This document shows positions 16,848 through 24,892 of a stretch of 64,000 nucleotides of DNA, piece by piece (positions within the stretch are counted from its first letter, which is position 1; every line of letters starts with the position of its first letter). Source of the stretch: Pseudomonas akapageensis (GTDB lineage: Bacteria > Pseudomonadota > Gammaproteobacteria > Pseudomonadales > Pseudomonadaceae). The DNA is taken from the NCBI RefSeq assembly GCF_011355085.1, contig NZ_VXCP01000034.1:1-64000 (forward strand). The letters run 5' to 3'. Both the position numbers and the translations under genes were made by a program. The notes beneath the pieces are model-generated. The model ran no database searches. It saw only the letters and a program-made list of their open reading frames with translations, and was not told where the DNA came from.

Positions 16848-16932
16848 GGCACAAATAAGGCGCACCGGGGCCATGGACCTCAATGAGGCACAGTTTAGGA
16901 AAACTGTCTGCGTGCCGCCAGCAATAGATGAC

Positions 16933-17685
16933 TTACATGGCGACTTCCACTTGCCCGGGGCCTGTCACTCGCGCCTTGACCACGCGTTGCGAGTTGAGGT
17001 TGCGTACGCGGATCTGCTCGCTGATCGACCCCTTGGACAGGGCTTCGCCGGGCATGCGTACGCTCAGGGTGCCGCTGCGGGCGGTAATGATGACGTGGTC
17101 GCCTTTGCTGATCACCTCAGCCTGCTCCATATGGGCCGGGGTCAGGACTTGATCGATCACCGTCGCGCGAACCAGCTTCTGCCCGAGCGCCTGGTCCATG
17201 GAGGTCAAGTAACCCTGATTGAGCAGTCCGACATCCCGTTCGCGCAGGGCGATGTCCTGCTCGCCAAGAACGCTTTCGCGCTTGAGCGGGCGGGTGGTGG
17301 TGACCACGTTGCGAAAAAGGTGTACCTGCGCCGGCACGAATACCGTCCAGGGAGAAGTGCCGTCGCAGCGCACTCGCACCGTCACCCGACCCAGTGGCTG
17401 CGCCGGGCTTTCCAGGGTGGCTGTCAAATCCTTGTCGCATTGCGGCATGCGCAGGCGAGGGTCGAGCTGGTTGACCTTGATCTCGTAGCGTCCTTCGGTT
17501 TGAGTGGTCGCCAAATAATCTTCGACAGTGAACTCAAGAAACCCCTGGGTGACACCGATAAACTCTTCGGGCAAGGTAACAGCGTCCGCCAGCACCCGAT
17601 TGCCGCAAAGCAACAGGCATATCGGGATCAGGGCGCAGATCAAGCTGCGTGTCAGACGTCGGAAAAATGTCGTTTTGGCGTTCAT
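16933..17685 (-). CDS. flgA: Flagellar P-ring assembly chaperone FlgA
   Basis: A 250-residue periplasmic protein with an N-terminal signal peptide (about residues 1-34, ending VLADA) and the C-terminal SAF domain (from about 125: FRNVVTTTRPLKRESVLGEQD, and the end VVKARVTGPGQVEVAM). It assists FlgI polymerisation into the P ring. It is divergent from cheV and upstream of flgM on the minus strand. No ribosome-binding site is visible before ATG 17685, and the sigma-54 promoter nearly touches the start codon. Confidence 0.95.
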   Translation of the reverse strand: MNAKTTFFRRLTRSLICALIPICLLLCGNRVLADAVTLPEEFIGVTQGFLEFTVEDYLATTQTEGRYEIKVNQLDPRLRMPQCDKDLTATLESPAQPLGRVTVRVRCDGTSPWTVFVPAQVHLFRNVVTTTRPLKRESVLGEQDIALRERDVGLLNQGYLTSMDQALGQKLVRATVIDQVLTPAHMEQAEVISKGDHVIITARSGTLSVRMPGEALSKGSISEQIRVRNLNSQRVVKARVTGPGQVEVAM

Positions 17686-17696
17686 AACATTAAAAA

Positions 17697-17712
17697 AGCA
17701 AGGCCCGTGCCG
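17697..17712 (-). promoter_or_regulatory. Sigma-54 promoter of flgA
   Basis: The minus strand reads CGGCACGGGCCTTGCT, that is GG-N10-GC with five of six bases of the TGGCAC box and the full TTGCT box. Transcription should start about 12 bases beyond the GC, near 17686, practically at the flgA start codon. Confidence 0.75.
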
Positions 17713-17759
17713 ATTGATAGAGTTGGCAGAGGTTCGCAGCTTTGATTGAGGAGTCTGGC

Positions 17760-18686
17760 ATGGCTGGTGTAATGGATTCGGTGAACCAGCGCACGCAACT
17801 GGTGGGGCAGAATCGCCTTGAACTGTTGTTGTTCCGGCTCAGCGGGCAGCAGTTGTACGGCATCAATGTGTTCAAGGTCCGCGAGGTGCTGCAATGCCCC
17901 AGGCTGACCCTGTTACCCAAGTCCAGCCCGGTCGTGCGTGGTGTTGCGAATATTCGTGGGGCGACCATCCCGATCCTTGATCTGGCGATGGCAACCGGCT
18001 TGCCCGGTATTGCCGACATCACTAACACCTTTGTGATCATCACGGAGTACAACACCAAGGTTCAGGGGTTTCTGGTGCATTCGGTCGAACGCATCGTCAA
18101 CATGAACTGGGAAGAAATCCATCCGCCACCCAAGGGTACGGGGCGTGATCATTACCTGACGGCAGTGACGCGGATCGATAACCAGTTGGTCGAAATCATC
18201 GACGTGGAGAAAATTCTTGCCGAGGTGTCGCCCACCTCCGAATCCATTTCGGCAGGCGTGGTCGACGCCGACATTCAGCACAAGGCAGTTTCCTTGCGGG
18301 TGTTGACGGTGGATGACTCGTCGGTAGCGCGCAAGCAGGTAAGCCGATGCCTGCAGTCGGTCGGTGTCGAGGTCGTGGCCTTGAACGATGGGCGTCAGGC
18401 CCTGGATTACCTGCGCAAGCTGGCCGACGAAGGCAAGCGGCCGGAGGAAGAGTTTCTGATGATGATTTCCGACATCGAGATGCCGGAAATGGACGGGTAT
18501 ACCCTCACGGCCGAAATCCGCAACGACCCGCGCATGCAAAACCTGCACATCACCCTGCATACTTCGTTGTCGGGTGTATTCAACCACGCGATGGTCAAGA
18601 AGGTTGGCGCGGATGATTTTCTGGCCAAGTTCAAACCGGACGATCTGGCATCCCGGGTGGTTGACCGGATCAAGGCAACGCAATAA
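17760..18686 (+). CDS. cheV: Chemotaxis coupling/response-regulator protein CheV
   Basis: A 308-residue fusion of a CheW-like coupling domain (about 20-160; LLLFRLSGQQLYGINVFKVREVL) and a receiver domain (about 185-308). The receiver has the acidic pair VDDSS and the phosphoacceptor aspartate in ISDIEMPEMDGY. It links chemoreceptors to CheA. ATG at 17760 has GAGGAG six bases upstream; a TTG at 17742 in the same frame is less likely. cheR follows 51 bp later. Confidence 0.95.
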   Translation: MAGVMDSVNQRTQLVGQNRLELLLFRLSGQQLYGINVFKVREVLQCPRLTLLPKSSPVVRGVANIRGATIPILDLAMATGLPGIADITNTFVIITEYNTKVQGFLVHSVERIVNMNWEEIHPPPKGTGRDHYLTAVTRIDNQLVEIIDVEKILAEVSPTSESISAGVVDADIQHKAVSLRVLTVDDSSVARKQVSRCLQSVGVEVVALNDGRQALDYLRKLADEGKRPEEEFLMMISDIEMPEMDGYTLTAEIRNDPRMQNLHITLHTSLSGVFNHAMVKKVGADDFLAKFKPDDLASRVVDRIKATQ

Positions 18687-18737
18687 CGGCCAGGGGCGCG
18701 GCCCCTGGCGGTACTGACGATTTAAGAGGCGGCATCA

Positions 18738-19565
18738 TTGTCTACGGGTAATTTGGATTTCGAACAGTTCCGGGTCTTCCTGGAAAAAGCCTGTGGCATC
18801 TTGCTGGGCGAGAATAAGCAGTACCTGGTATCTAGCCGTCTCAACAAACTGATGGAGCAGCAGGGCATCAAGTCGTTGGGCGATCTGGTGCAGCGGATGC
18901 AGACTCAGCCGCGCAGTGGCTTGCGTGAATTGGTGGTCGATGCCATGACCACCAACGAAACCCTCTGGTTTCGCGATACCTACCCCTTTGAAGTGCTCAA
19001 GGGCAAAGTCTTGCCCGAGCAGATCAAGGCCAATCCCGGTCAGCGCCTGCGCATCTGGTCGGCAGCCTGTTCGTCGGGGCAGGAGCCGTACTCGATCTCC
19101 ATGGCGATCGATGAGTTCGAGCGCAGCAACATCGGTCAGTTGAAGCAGGGTGCCCAGATCGTGGCCACCGACTTGTCGAGCACGATGCTGACCAACTGCA
19201 AAAGCGGAGAGTACGACAGCCTGGCCATTGCCCGGGGGCTCTCCCAGGAGCGCTTGCAACGTTACTTCGATCCCAAGGGGCCGGGGCGCTGGGCGATAAA
19301 GGCGCCGATCCGCTCGCGGGTCGAGTTCCGTTCGTTCAATCTGCTCGACAGCTACGCGGCCCTGGGCAAGTTCGACATCGTGTTCTGTCGTAATGTGTTG
19401 ATCTACTTTTCGGCGCAAGTGAAGCGCGACATCCTGATGCGCATCCATGGCACGCTCAAGCCGGGTGGTTACCTGTTTCTCGGCGCTTCGGAGGCGCTCA
19501 ACGGCTTGCCGGATCATTACCAGATGGTCCAGTGCAATCCGGGGATCATCTACCAGGCCAAGTAA
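18738..19565 (+). CDS. cheR: Chemotaxis receptor methyltransferase CheR
   Basis: A 275-residue enzyme that methylates glutamates of chemoreceptors using SAM. The N-terminal helical domain (about 1-75) includes LVVDAMTTNETLWFRD. The SAM domain has RIWSAACSSGQEPYSISM (about 103-120), IVATDLSS and FDIVFCRNVLIYF. It starts with TTG at 18738; AAGAGG lies 9-14 bases upstream and no better start exists, since the conserved MSxGNLDFEQF N-terminus begins here. It shares the cheV transcript. Confidence 0.94.
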   Translation: MSTGNLDFEQFRVFLEKACGILLGENKQYLVSSRLNKLMEQQGIKSLGDLVQRMQTQPRSGLRELVVDAMTTNETLWFRDTYPFEVLKGKVLPEQIKANPGQRLRIWSAACSSGQEPYSISMAIDEFERSNIGQLKQGAQIVATDLSSTMLTNCKSGEYDSLAIARGLSQERLQRYFDPKGPGRWAIKAPIRSRVEFRSFNLLDSYAALGKFDIVFCRNVLIYFSAQVKRDILMRIHGTLKPGGYLFLGASEALNGLPDHYQMVQCNPGIIYQAK

Positions 19566-19570
19566 ATTTT

Positions 19571-19604
19571 GCGACCGCTTCGCGCTCGAGCGCGAAGCGG
19601 TCGC
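19571..19604. repeat. Perfect 34-bp palindrome after cheR (hairpin)
   Basis: Both 17-bp halves (GCGACCGCTTCGCGCTC and its complement) match fully with no loop. It begins 5 bp after the cheR stop codon and can fold in mRNA from either strand. It resembles a REP-type extragenic palindrome and may act with the terminator at 19629. Confidence 0.75.
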
Positions 19605-19628
19605 AATAGTGGATAGACAACAATCTGA

Positions 19629-19652
19629 GGAGGCCAGCGGCCTCCTTTTTTT
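19629..19652 (+). terminator. Rho-independent terminator of cheVR
   Basis: The stem GGAGGCC-AGC-GGCCTCC is followed by seven T. It separates cheR from the flgB transcription unit. Confidence 0.9.
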
Positions 19653-19852
19653 GGCGCCGTAAAACCGGCAACAAGTGACACCACACTTGCCGCATTGCCG
19701 CCGCGTAGCGGAAACCCCTTGCCGCTTTTCTGGCATTGCCGCTCGCCGGTTTCGCTGCACCCCGCGGTTTCAGCGGGTTCTATCGATTGGCATGACGCTT
19801 GCTATAGCTCTTGCCAACGAACCATCAGGTCAGCCCCCAAAGGTTTCCCGAC
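19653..19852. other. Non-coding leader region of the flgB operon
   Basis: No gene is seen. The stretch holds several TTGCCGC repeats around 19687-19742 and the sigma-54 promoter at 19788. It also contains a 14-base element (TGGCGCCGTAAAAC) that is found again just before flgG at 24018. Confidence 0.5.
19788..19803 (+). promoter_or_regulatory. Sigma-54 promoter of flgBCDE
   Basis: TGGCATGACGCTTGCT has GG-N10-GC with TGGCA and TTGCT boxes. The predicted start is near 19814, 40 bases before flgB. FleQ or FleR is the expected activator in Pseudomonas. Confidence 0.85.
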
Positions 19853-20260
19853 ATGAGCATCAGTTTCGACAAAGCGCTCGGCATCCACGAACAGGCATTG
19901 GGCTTCCGCGCCCAGCGCGCCGAAGTGCTGGCCAATAACATTGCCAACGCCGACACCCCGAACTACAAGGCCCGCGATCTGGATTTCGCCTCGGTGCTGG
20001 CGGCGCAGAACGACAAGAGCAAAAACGGCACGTTCTCGCTGGAGAAGACCAATTCGCGTCACATCGACGCCCAAGGCCTGAACATGGCCGATGCATCGCT
20101 GCAGTACCGCACGCCAATGCAGCCGTCGATCGATCAGAACACCGTCGATGCCCAGTTGGAGCAGTCGAACTACGCCGAAAACGCAGTGGGCTTTCAGGCC
20201 AGCTTCACGCTGCTCAACAGCAAATTCAAAGGGCTGGTATCGGCCCTGCGCGGAGAGTAA
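19853..20260 (+). CDS. flgB: Flagellar basal-body rod protein FlgB
   Basis: A 135-residue proximal rod subunit. The rod-protein N-terminal motif is seen as RAEVLANNIANADTPNYKARD (about residues 18-38), with a C-terminal helix. ATG at 19853 (MSISFDKALG) is the family start; upstream codons are excluded because they precede the ribosome-binding AAAGG. It is the first gene of the flgB operon, 3 bp before flgC. Confidence 0.96.
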   Translation: MSISFDKALGIHEQALGFRAQRAEVLANNIANADTPNYKARDLDFASVLAAQNDKSKNGTFSLEKTNSRHIDAQGLNMADASLQYRTPMQPSIDQNTVDAQLEQSNYAENAVGFQASFTLLNSKFKGLVSALRGE

Positions 20261-20263
20261 TCC

Positions 20264-20707
20264 ATGTCTCTTGCCAGTGTTTTCAACATTGCCGGTAGCG
20301 GCATGAGTGCCCAGACCACTCGCCTGAACACCGTCGCCAGTAACATCGCCAACGCCGAGACGGTCTCGTCGAGCATCGATCAGACCTACCGGGCCCGTCA
20401 CCCGGTGTTCGCCACCACCTTTCAACAGGCGCAAGCCGGTGGCAGCGCTTCGTTGTTCGAGGATCAGGACGCGGCAGGGCAGGGCGTGCAAGTACTGGGC
20501 GTGGTCGAGGACCAGAGCAATCTGGAGGCTCGTTACGAGCCCAATCATCCCGCGGCCAACAAGGACGGCTATGTCTATTACCCCAACGTCAACGTGGTTG
20601 AGGAAATGGCCGACATGATCTCGGCCAGCCGTTCCTTCCAGACCAATGCGGAATTGATGAATACCGCCAAATCCATGATGCAGAAGGTCCTGACCCTGGG
20701 TCAGTGA
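20264..20707 (+). CDS. flgC: Flagellar basal-body rod protein FlgC
   Basis: A 147-residue rod subunit. The N-terminal FNIAGSGMSAQTTRLNTVASNIANAET and the C-terminal VNVVEEMADMISASRSFQTNAELMNTAKSM are the paired helices of rod/hook proteins. It is directly downstream of flgB with GGAGAG overlapping the flgB end. Confidence 0.97.
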   Translation: MSLASVFNIAGSGMSAQTTRLNTVASNIANAETVSSSIDQTYRARHPVFATTFQQAQAGGSASLFEDQDAAGQGVQVLGVVEDQSNLEARYEPNHPAANKDGYVYYPNVNVVEEMADMISASRSFQTNAELMNTAKSMMQKVLTLGQ

Positions 20708-20722
20708 TAAGGGGGATTTGCA

Positions 20723-21448
20723 ATGGCAATCGATACCACTGGTGGCGTAGATCTTAATCAGGTTTTGGCGAATTCGGGTGTCAAGAACACTACTGGCAAC
20801 AGTGCAGTCTCTTCGCTGACCGGTAGCGTTACCGGTACCGACAAAAAGGCGCTGGGCAAGGACGCGTTCCTGCAGTTGCTGGTTACCCAGATGAAGAACC
20901 AGAACCCGCTCGATCCTCAGGATAACAGCGAGTTCGTCGCGCAATTGGCGCAGTTCAGCAGCCTGGAAGGCATTACCACCCTCAACGATTCGGTGACCGC
21001 GATCGCGGGCACGTTCAAGTCCTCGCAAGCCTTGCAGGCATCGTCGCTGGTCGGTCGTTCGGTGATTGCGCAGACCGACAAGGCTGCAGTCGATACCACC
21101 AAGAGCTTTACCGGTACCGCAGTGATACCGGAGTCGGTCTCCGCTGCCACCGTGAAGATCTCCGACAAGGACGGCAAGCTGATCAAGACCATTGAGTTGG
21201 GTAGTCAGAGCGCCGGCAACGCAAGTTTTGTCTGGGACGGCACCAACGATGCGGGCGCCAAGGTGGACCCGGGAACCTACACCTTCGCCGCGACCACGAC
21301 CATCGATAACAAGGCAACCTCGCTGGTTACCTACCTGCCGGCAACGGTCAACAGCGTGACCTTGAGCCAGACCGGTGGCGAGATGATGCTCAATCTGGCC
21401 GGCCTGGGTAGTGTTGCCCTGTCCAAAGTACAAACCATTGGTCTCTAG
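20723..21448 (+). CDS. flgD: Flagellar hook capping protein FlgD
   Basis: A 241-residue scaffold needed for hook assembly. The conserved N-terminal part is seen as LGKDAFLQLLVTQMKNQNPLDPQDNSEFVAQLAQFSSLEG (about residues 38-80). The C-terminal FlgD Ig-like/tudor-like region holds FVWDGTNDAGAKVDPGTYTF. Placed between flgC and flgE as in other gamma-proteobacteria. Confidence 0.97.
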   Translation: MAIDTTGGVDLNQVLANSGVKNTTGNSAVSSLTGSVTGTDKKALGKDAFLQLLVTQMKNQNPLDPQDNSEFVAQLAQFSSLEGITTLNDSVTAIAGTFKSSQALQASSLVGRSVIAQTDKAAVDTTKSFTGTAVIPESVSAATVKISDKDGKLIKTIELGSQSAGNASFVWDGTNDAGAKVDPGTYTFAATTTIDNKATSLVTYLPATVNSVTLSQTGGEMMLNLAGLGSVALSKVQTIGL

Positions 21449-21478
21449 AACCGACTAACGCGCAGCAAGGAGTGAAAG

Positions 21479-22792
21479 ATGTCATTCAATATCGGCCTTA
21501 GCGGTCTCTATGCGGCCAATAAACAACTGGACGTGACCGGCAACAATATTGCCAACGTCGCCACCACCGGCTTCAAGTCGTCCCGCGCAGAGTTCGCCGA
21601 CGTGTATTCGGCCACTCGCCTGGGCTCGGGCAGCAAGACCGTTGGCAATGGCGTGCGTCTGGCCGACGTTGCCCAGCAGTTTGGCCAGGGCGATATCAAC
21701 AATACCGGCAACGTGTTGGACATGGGTATCCAGGGTCAGGGTTTCTTCGTGCTCAGCGATAACGGTTCGTTGAACTATTCCCGTGCCGGTGCCTTCAAGA
21801 CCGACAAGGACAACTACATCATCGACAACGACGGCAATCGCCTGCAGGGTTATGGCGTCGATGCCAATGGCAAGATCATCAATGGTGTGCTGACCGACCT
21901 GAAGATCGATACTTCTGCACTGGAGCCGAAGTCGACTTCGTTGGTTGATCAGGGTATCAACCTGAATTCTTCCGATGGTGTGCCGACAGCGGCGACGTTC
22001 AGTCCGACTGATACCTCCAGCTACAACAAAACCTTCGCGACCAAGATCTACGACAGCCAGGGCAACGAGCACGTCATGGATCAGTACTACGTGAAGACGG
22101 GTACCAATGCCTGGAAAATGTACACCTACATTGATGGTCGCAATCCAACCAACCCCGCCCAGGAGCCTCCGGTTCCGCTGAGCGCCGATATCACCTTCAA
22201 TTCCGACGGTAGCGTCAACACCATGACGGCGGGAGCGGGCTTGACGGTCACCAACAACGTGTTCAATTTGGCAGGGTGGGTGCCGGCAACTGTCACCAAT
22301 GCCACCACGACACCACCGACCTGGGGTTCTAACGGTTCGGCTGCCAATGCCGCCGGCATTTCCATCGATATGAAGGCTACCACCTCTTACAACGCAACCA
22401 CGTCGCGCAACTCGCAAAGCCAGGACGGTTACGCCACGGGCATGATCACCAGCCTGAGCATTGATTCCACCGGCGTGATGTTCGCAAGCTTCAGCAACCA
22501 GCAATCGAAAGCTATCGGCCAGGTAGCGATTGCCAGTTTCGCCAATGAACAGGGCTTGCAGCCGGTTGGTGGCAGCAAGTGGAAGGAAACCTATGCGTCG
22601 GGTATCCCGGGCATCGATGCGCCAACCACCGGGACCCTGGGTGCGGTCGTGTCCAACTCGCTGGAAGAGTCCAACGTCAACCTGACGTCCGAGCTGGTGG
22701 ATCTGATCAAGGCGCAAAGCAACTACCAGGCTAACGCCAAGACCATCTCGACCCAGAGCACCATCATGCAGACCATCATTCAGATGACCTGA
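21479..22792 (+). CDS. flgE: Flagellar hook protein FlgE
   Basis: A 437-residue hook subunit. The conserved ends are MSFNIGLSGLYAANKQLDVTGNNIANVATTGFKSSRAEFAD at the N-terminus and SNVNLTSELVDLIKAQSNYQANAKTISTQ at the C-terminus. The middle (about 150-360) is the variable hook surface domain, rich in threonine, asparagine and serine. AAGGAG lies upstream. A strong terminator follows the gene, making it the end of the flgBCDE unit. Confidence 0.97.
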   Translation: MSFNIGLSGLYAANKQLDVTGNNIANVATTGFKSSRAEFADVYSATRLGSGSKTVGNGVRLADVAQQFGQGDINNTGNVLDMGIQGQGFFVLSDNGSLNYSRAGAFKTDKDNYIIDNDGNRLQGYGVDANGKIINGVLTDLKIDTSALEPKSTSLVDQGINLNSSDGVPTAATFSPTDTSSYNKTFATKIYDSQGNEHVMDQYYVKTGTNAWKMYTYIDGRNPTNPAQEPPVPLSADITFNSDGSVNTMTAGAGLTVTNNVFNLAGWVPATVTNATTTPPTWGSNGSAANAAGISIDMKATTSYNATTSRNSQSQDGYATGMITSLSIDSTGVMFASFSNQQSKAIGQVAIASFANEQGLQPVGGSKWKETYASGIPGIDAPTTGTLGAVVSNSLEESNVNLTSELVDLIKAQSNYQANAKTISTQSTIMQTIIQMT

Positions 22793-22823
22793 TGATTTTT
22801 GCTTTTGGTTTGTATTGATGTCG

Positions 22824-22856
22824 CACAAACCCCTCCATGAGGGGTTTGTGTTTTTT
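22824..22856 (+). terminator. Rho-independent terminator after flgE
   Basis: A perfect 12-bp stem (CACAAACCCCTC, loop CAT) is followed by six T. It separates flgBCDE from the small gene and the flgF unit. Confidence 0.92.
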
Positions 22857-22872
22857 GTCGGAGGTGAAATCC

Positions 22873-23070
22873 ATGTCCTGTTGCAGGTGGGGCAAGCGTG
22901 TTCTGATCGCGATGCTGGTGGCGATGCCATTGTTCGCATCCGCGGCACCGGCTGCCTGGTACAAGTGGCAGAGTCGCGCCACGGGTCGGTTCATTTGCAC
23001 GCAAACCTGGCCCGGCGAGGGCTGGCTGAAAATCGCGGGTCCCTATGGCAATGGCGGTTGCCGTTCCTGA
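22873..23070 (+). CDS. Small predicted secreted protein between flgE and flgF
   Basis: A 65-residue product not recognised as any flagellar family. A signal peptide is likely: basic SCCRWGKR, a hydrophobic stretch VLIAMLVAMPLF, then cleavage near ASA/APA. The mature part of about 40 residues is rich in tryptophan and glycine (WYKWQS, TWPGEGWLKIAGPYGNGGC) with two cysteines that could form a disulfide. GGAGGTGA precedes ATG 22873, which supports real translation. It sits after the flgE terminator and before the flgF sigma-54 promoter, so its own promoter is unclear. Confidence 0.6.
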   Translation: MSCCRWGKRVLIAMLVAMPLFASAAPAAWYKWQSRATGRFICTQTWPGEGWLKIAGPYGNGGCRS

Positions 23071-23193
23071 GCAGGGCTGCTTGCCGCTGGCGGCAAAACT
23101 GCGCCGTTTTTTCGTCGCGTCGTCCTCGAAATTTCCTCTGCATGTCGCTCGGTAGCCTTTGGTTTGCTGGGCTTTCCGATGCTTTATTCGAGT

Positions 23194-23209
23194 TGGTTTG
23201 AAACTTGCT
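23194..23209 (+). promoter_or_regulatory. Sigma-54 promoter of flgF
   Basis: TGGTTTGAAACTTGCT keeps GG-N10-GC with a full TTGCT box but a degenerate TGGCAC box. The predicted start near 23220 lies 45 bases before the flgF start codon. Confidence 0.6.
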
Positions 23210-23264
23210 TGGCACATGCCCGGATTAGCGGCGGGCGGCAACTGTCTGTCATCGGAGGATTATC

Positions 23265-24005
23265 GTGGACAAGATGCTTTACGTGGCAATGACCGGAGCC
23301 AGCCAGAACGCGCTGGCGCAAAAGGCTCATGCCAACAACCTGGCGAACATCTCCACCAGCGGTTTTCAGCGTGACCTGGAACAGGCTCGTTCGATGCCGG
23401 TGTTCGGTGACAGCTTTCCGGCGCGTGCGTATGCCATGTCCGAACGGCCAGCGACGGATTTCACCCCGGGCGCCATGCAGGAAACCGGTCGGGATCTCGA
23501 CGTGGCGGTCGGCGGCGAAGGCTGGATTGCCGTGCAGGCACCCGATGGCAGCGAAGCCTATGTGCGCACCGCCAGCATGAACGTGGATGCCCTGGGGGTT
23601 CTGCGGGCCGGCAACGGCATGCCGGTGATGGGCAATGCCGGTCCAATCGCGGTTCCGCCTGAGCAGAAAATCGAAGTCGGCCAGGACGGCACCATCAGCA
23701 TCCGGGCGATGGGCGAAGGCCCGCGGGTCATGGCCGAAGTGGACCGCATCAAGCTGGTCAAACCGGACCTCAAGCAAATGACCAAGGGGCTCGATGGCCT
23801 GATTCACACCAAGGACGGCAAGCCGGCTGCAGCCGATGCCAGCGTTCAGGTGGTATCGGGTTTCATCGAGGCCAGCAACGTCAATGCGGTGGAGGAGATG
23901 ACGTCGGTGTTGGCGCTGTCGCGTCAGTTCGAGCTGCACATCAAGATGATGAACACGGCCAAAGAAGGCGATGAAGCCATGGCTCGGGTTTTGCAAAACA
24001 GCTAA
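23265..24005 (+). CDS. flgF: Flagellar proximal rod protein FlgF
   Basis: A 246-residue rod subunit. Typical parts are AMTGASQNALAQKAHANNLANISTSGFQRD near the N-terminus, a central DLDVAVGGEGWIAVQAPDG, and the C-terminal NVNAVEEMTSVLALSRQFELHIKMM. It uses GTG at 23265 with GGAGGA five bases upstream; an ATG three codons later is possible. It starts the second rod/ring unit, flgFGHIJ(KL). Confidence 0.96.
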   Translation: MDKMLYVAMTGASQNALAQKAHANNLANISTSGFQRDLEQARSMPVFGDSFPARAYAMSERPATDFTPGAMQETGRDLDVAVGGEGWIAVQAPDGSEAYVRTASMNVDALGVLRAGNGMPVMGNAGPIAVPPEQKIEVGQDGTISIRAMGEGPRVMAEVDRIKLVKPDLKQMTKGLDGLIHTKDGKPAAADASVQVVSGFIEASNVNAVEEMTSVLALSRQFELHIKMMNTAKEGDEAMARVLQNS

Positions 24006-24051
24006 TCAAACATGACGTGGCGCCGTAAAACAGGCGCGCGAGGAGAACAGA

Positions 24052-24837
24052 ATGCTTCCGGCTCTTTGGGTCAGCAAGACTGGCCTGTCCGCTCAGGACA
24101 TGAACCTCACCACCATCTCCAACAACCTGGCCAACGTTTCCACCACAGGTTTCAAGCGCGATCGGGCCGAGTTCCAGGATTTGCTCTATCAGATCCGTCG
24201 TCAGCCAGGTGCGCAATCGACCCAGGACAGCGAACTGCCTTCAGGCTTGCAACTGGGTACCGGTGTGCGCATCGTCGGTACGCAGAAAAACTTCAGCGCC
24301 GGCAGCCTGCAGACCACAGAGCAGCCGCTGGACATGGCCATCAATGGCCGTGGGTTCTTCCAGATCCTGCAGCCCGATGGCACGGTTTCCTATACCCGTG
24401 ACGGCACGTTCCACCTGAACTCCGATGGCCAGATCGTCACCGCCAACGGCTTCGCCCTGGAACCGGCCATCGTGGTCCCGGCTGATGCCCAGACCTTCAC
24501 TGTGGGCCAGGACGGTACGGTATCGATCACCACCGCCGGTAACGCGGCGTCGCAAGTGATCGGCAACCTGCAAACCGCCGACTTCATCAACCCGGCCGGC
24601 CTGCAGGCGATCGGCGGCAACCTGTTCCTGGAAACCGCCGCCAGCGGCGCGCCGCAAGTCGGCACCCCGGGGCTCAATGGTTTCGGTACCACGCTGCAGA
24701 ACACCCTGGAGAACTCCAACGTCAGCACGGTCGAGGAGCTGGTCAACATGATCACCACTCAGCGCGCCTACGAGATGAACTCCAAAGTGATCTCCACTGC
24801 CGATCAAATGCTCGGGTTCGTCACGCAGAATCTGTAA
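24052..24837 (+). CDS. flgG: Flagellar distal rod protein FlgG
   Basis: A 261-residue protein forming the distal rod. The N-terminus LWVSKTGLSAQDMNLTTISNNLANVSTTGFKRDRAEFQDL and the C-terminus NVSTVEELVNMITTQRAYEMNSKVISTAD are nearly invariant in the family. GAGGAGA precedes the ATG. It is 46 bp after flgF. Confidence 0.97.
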   Translation: MLPALWVSKTGLSAQDMNLTTISNNLANVSTTGFKRDRAEFQDLLYQIRRQPGAQSTQDSELPSGLQLGTGVRIVGTQKNFSAGSLQTTEQPLDMAINGRGFFQILQPDGTVSYTRDGTFHLNSDGQIVTANGFALEPAIVVPADAQTFTVGQDGTVSITTAGNAASQVIGNLQTADFINPAGLQAIGGNLFLETAASGAPQVGTPGLNGFGTTLQNTLENSNVSTVEELVNMITTQRAYEMNSKVISTADQMLGFVTQNL

Positions 24838-24892
24838 TTGAAGCCATCCAGGGCGCTCGAAACGGCGCCAGCTACACCGTGAGGTCAGTGTC

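Noticed and set aside
23209..23226. TGGCACATGCCCGGAT as a sigma-54 promoter of flgF
   Set aside because: The TGGCAC box is perfect but no GC lies at the required distance. The overlapping site at 23194 has GG-N10-GC and TTGCT.
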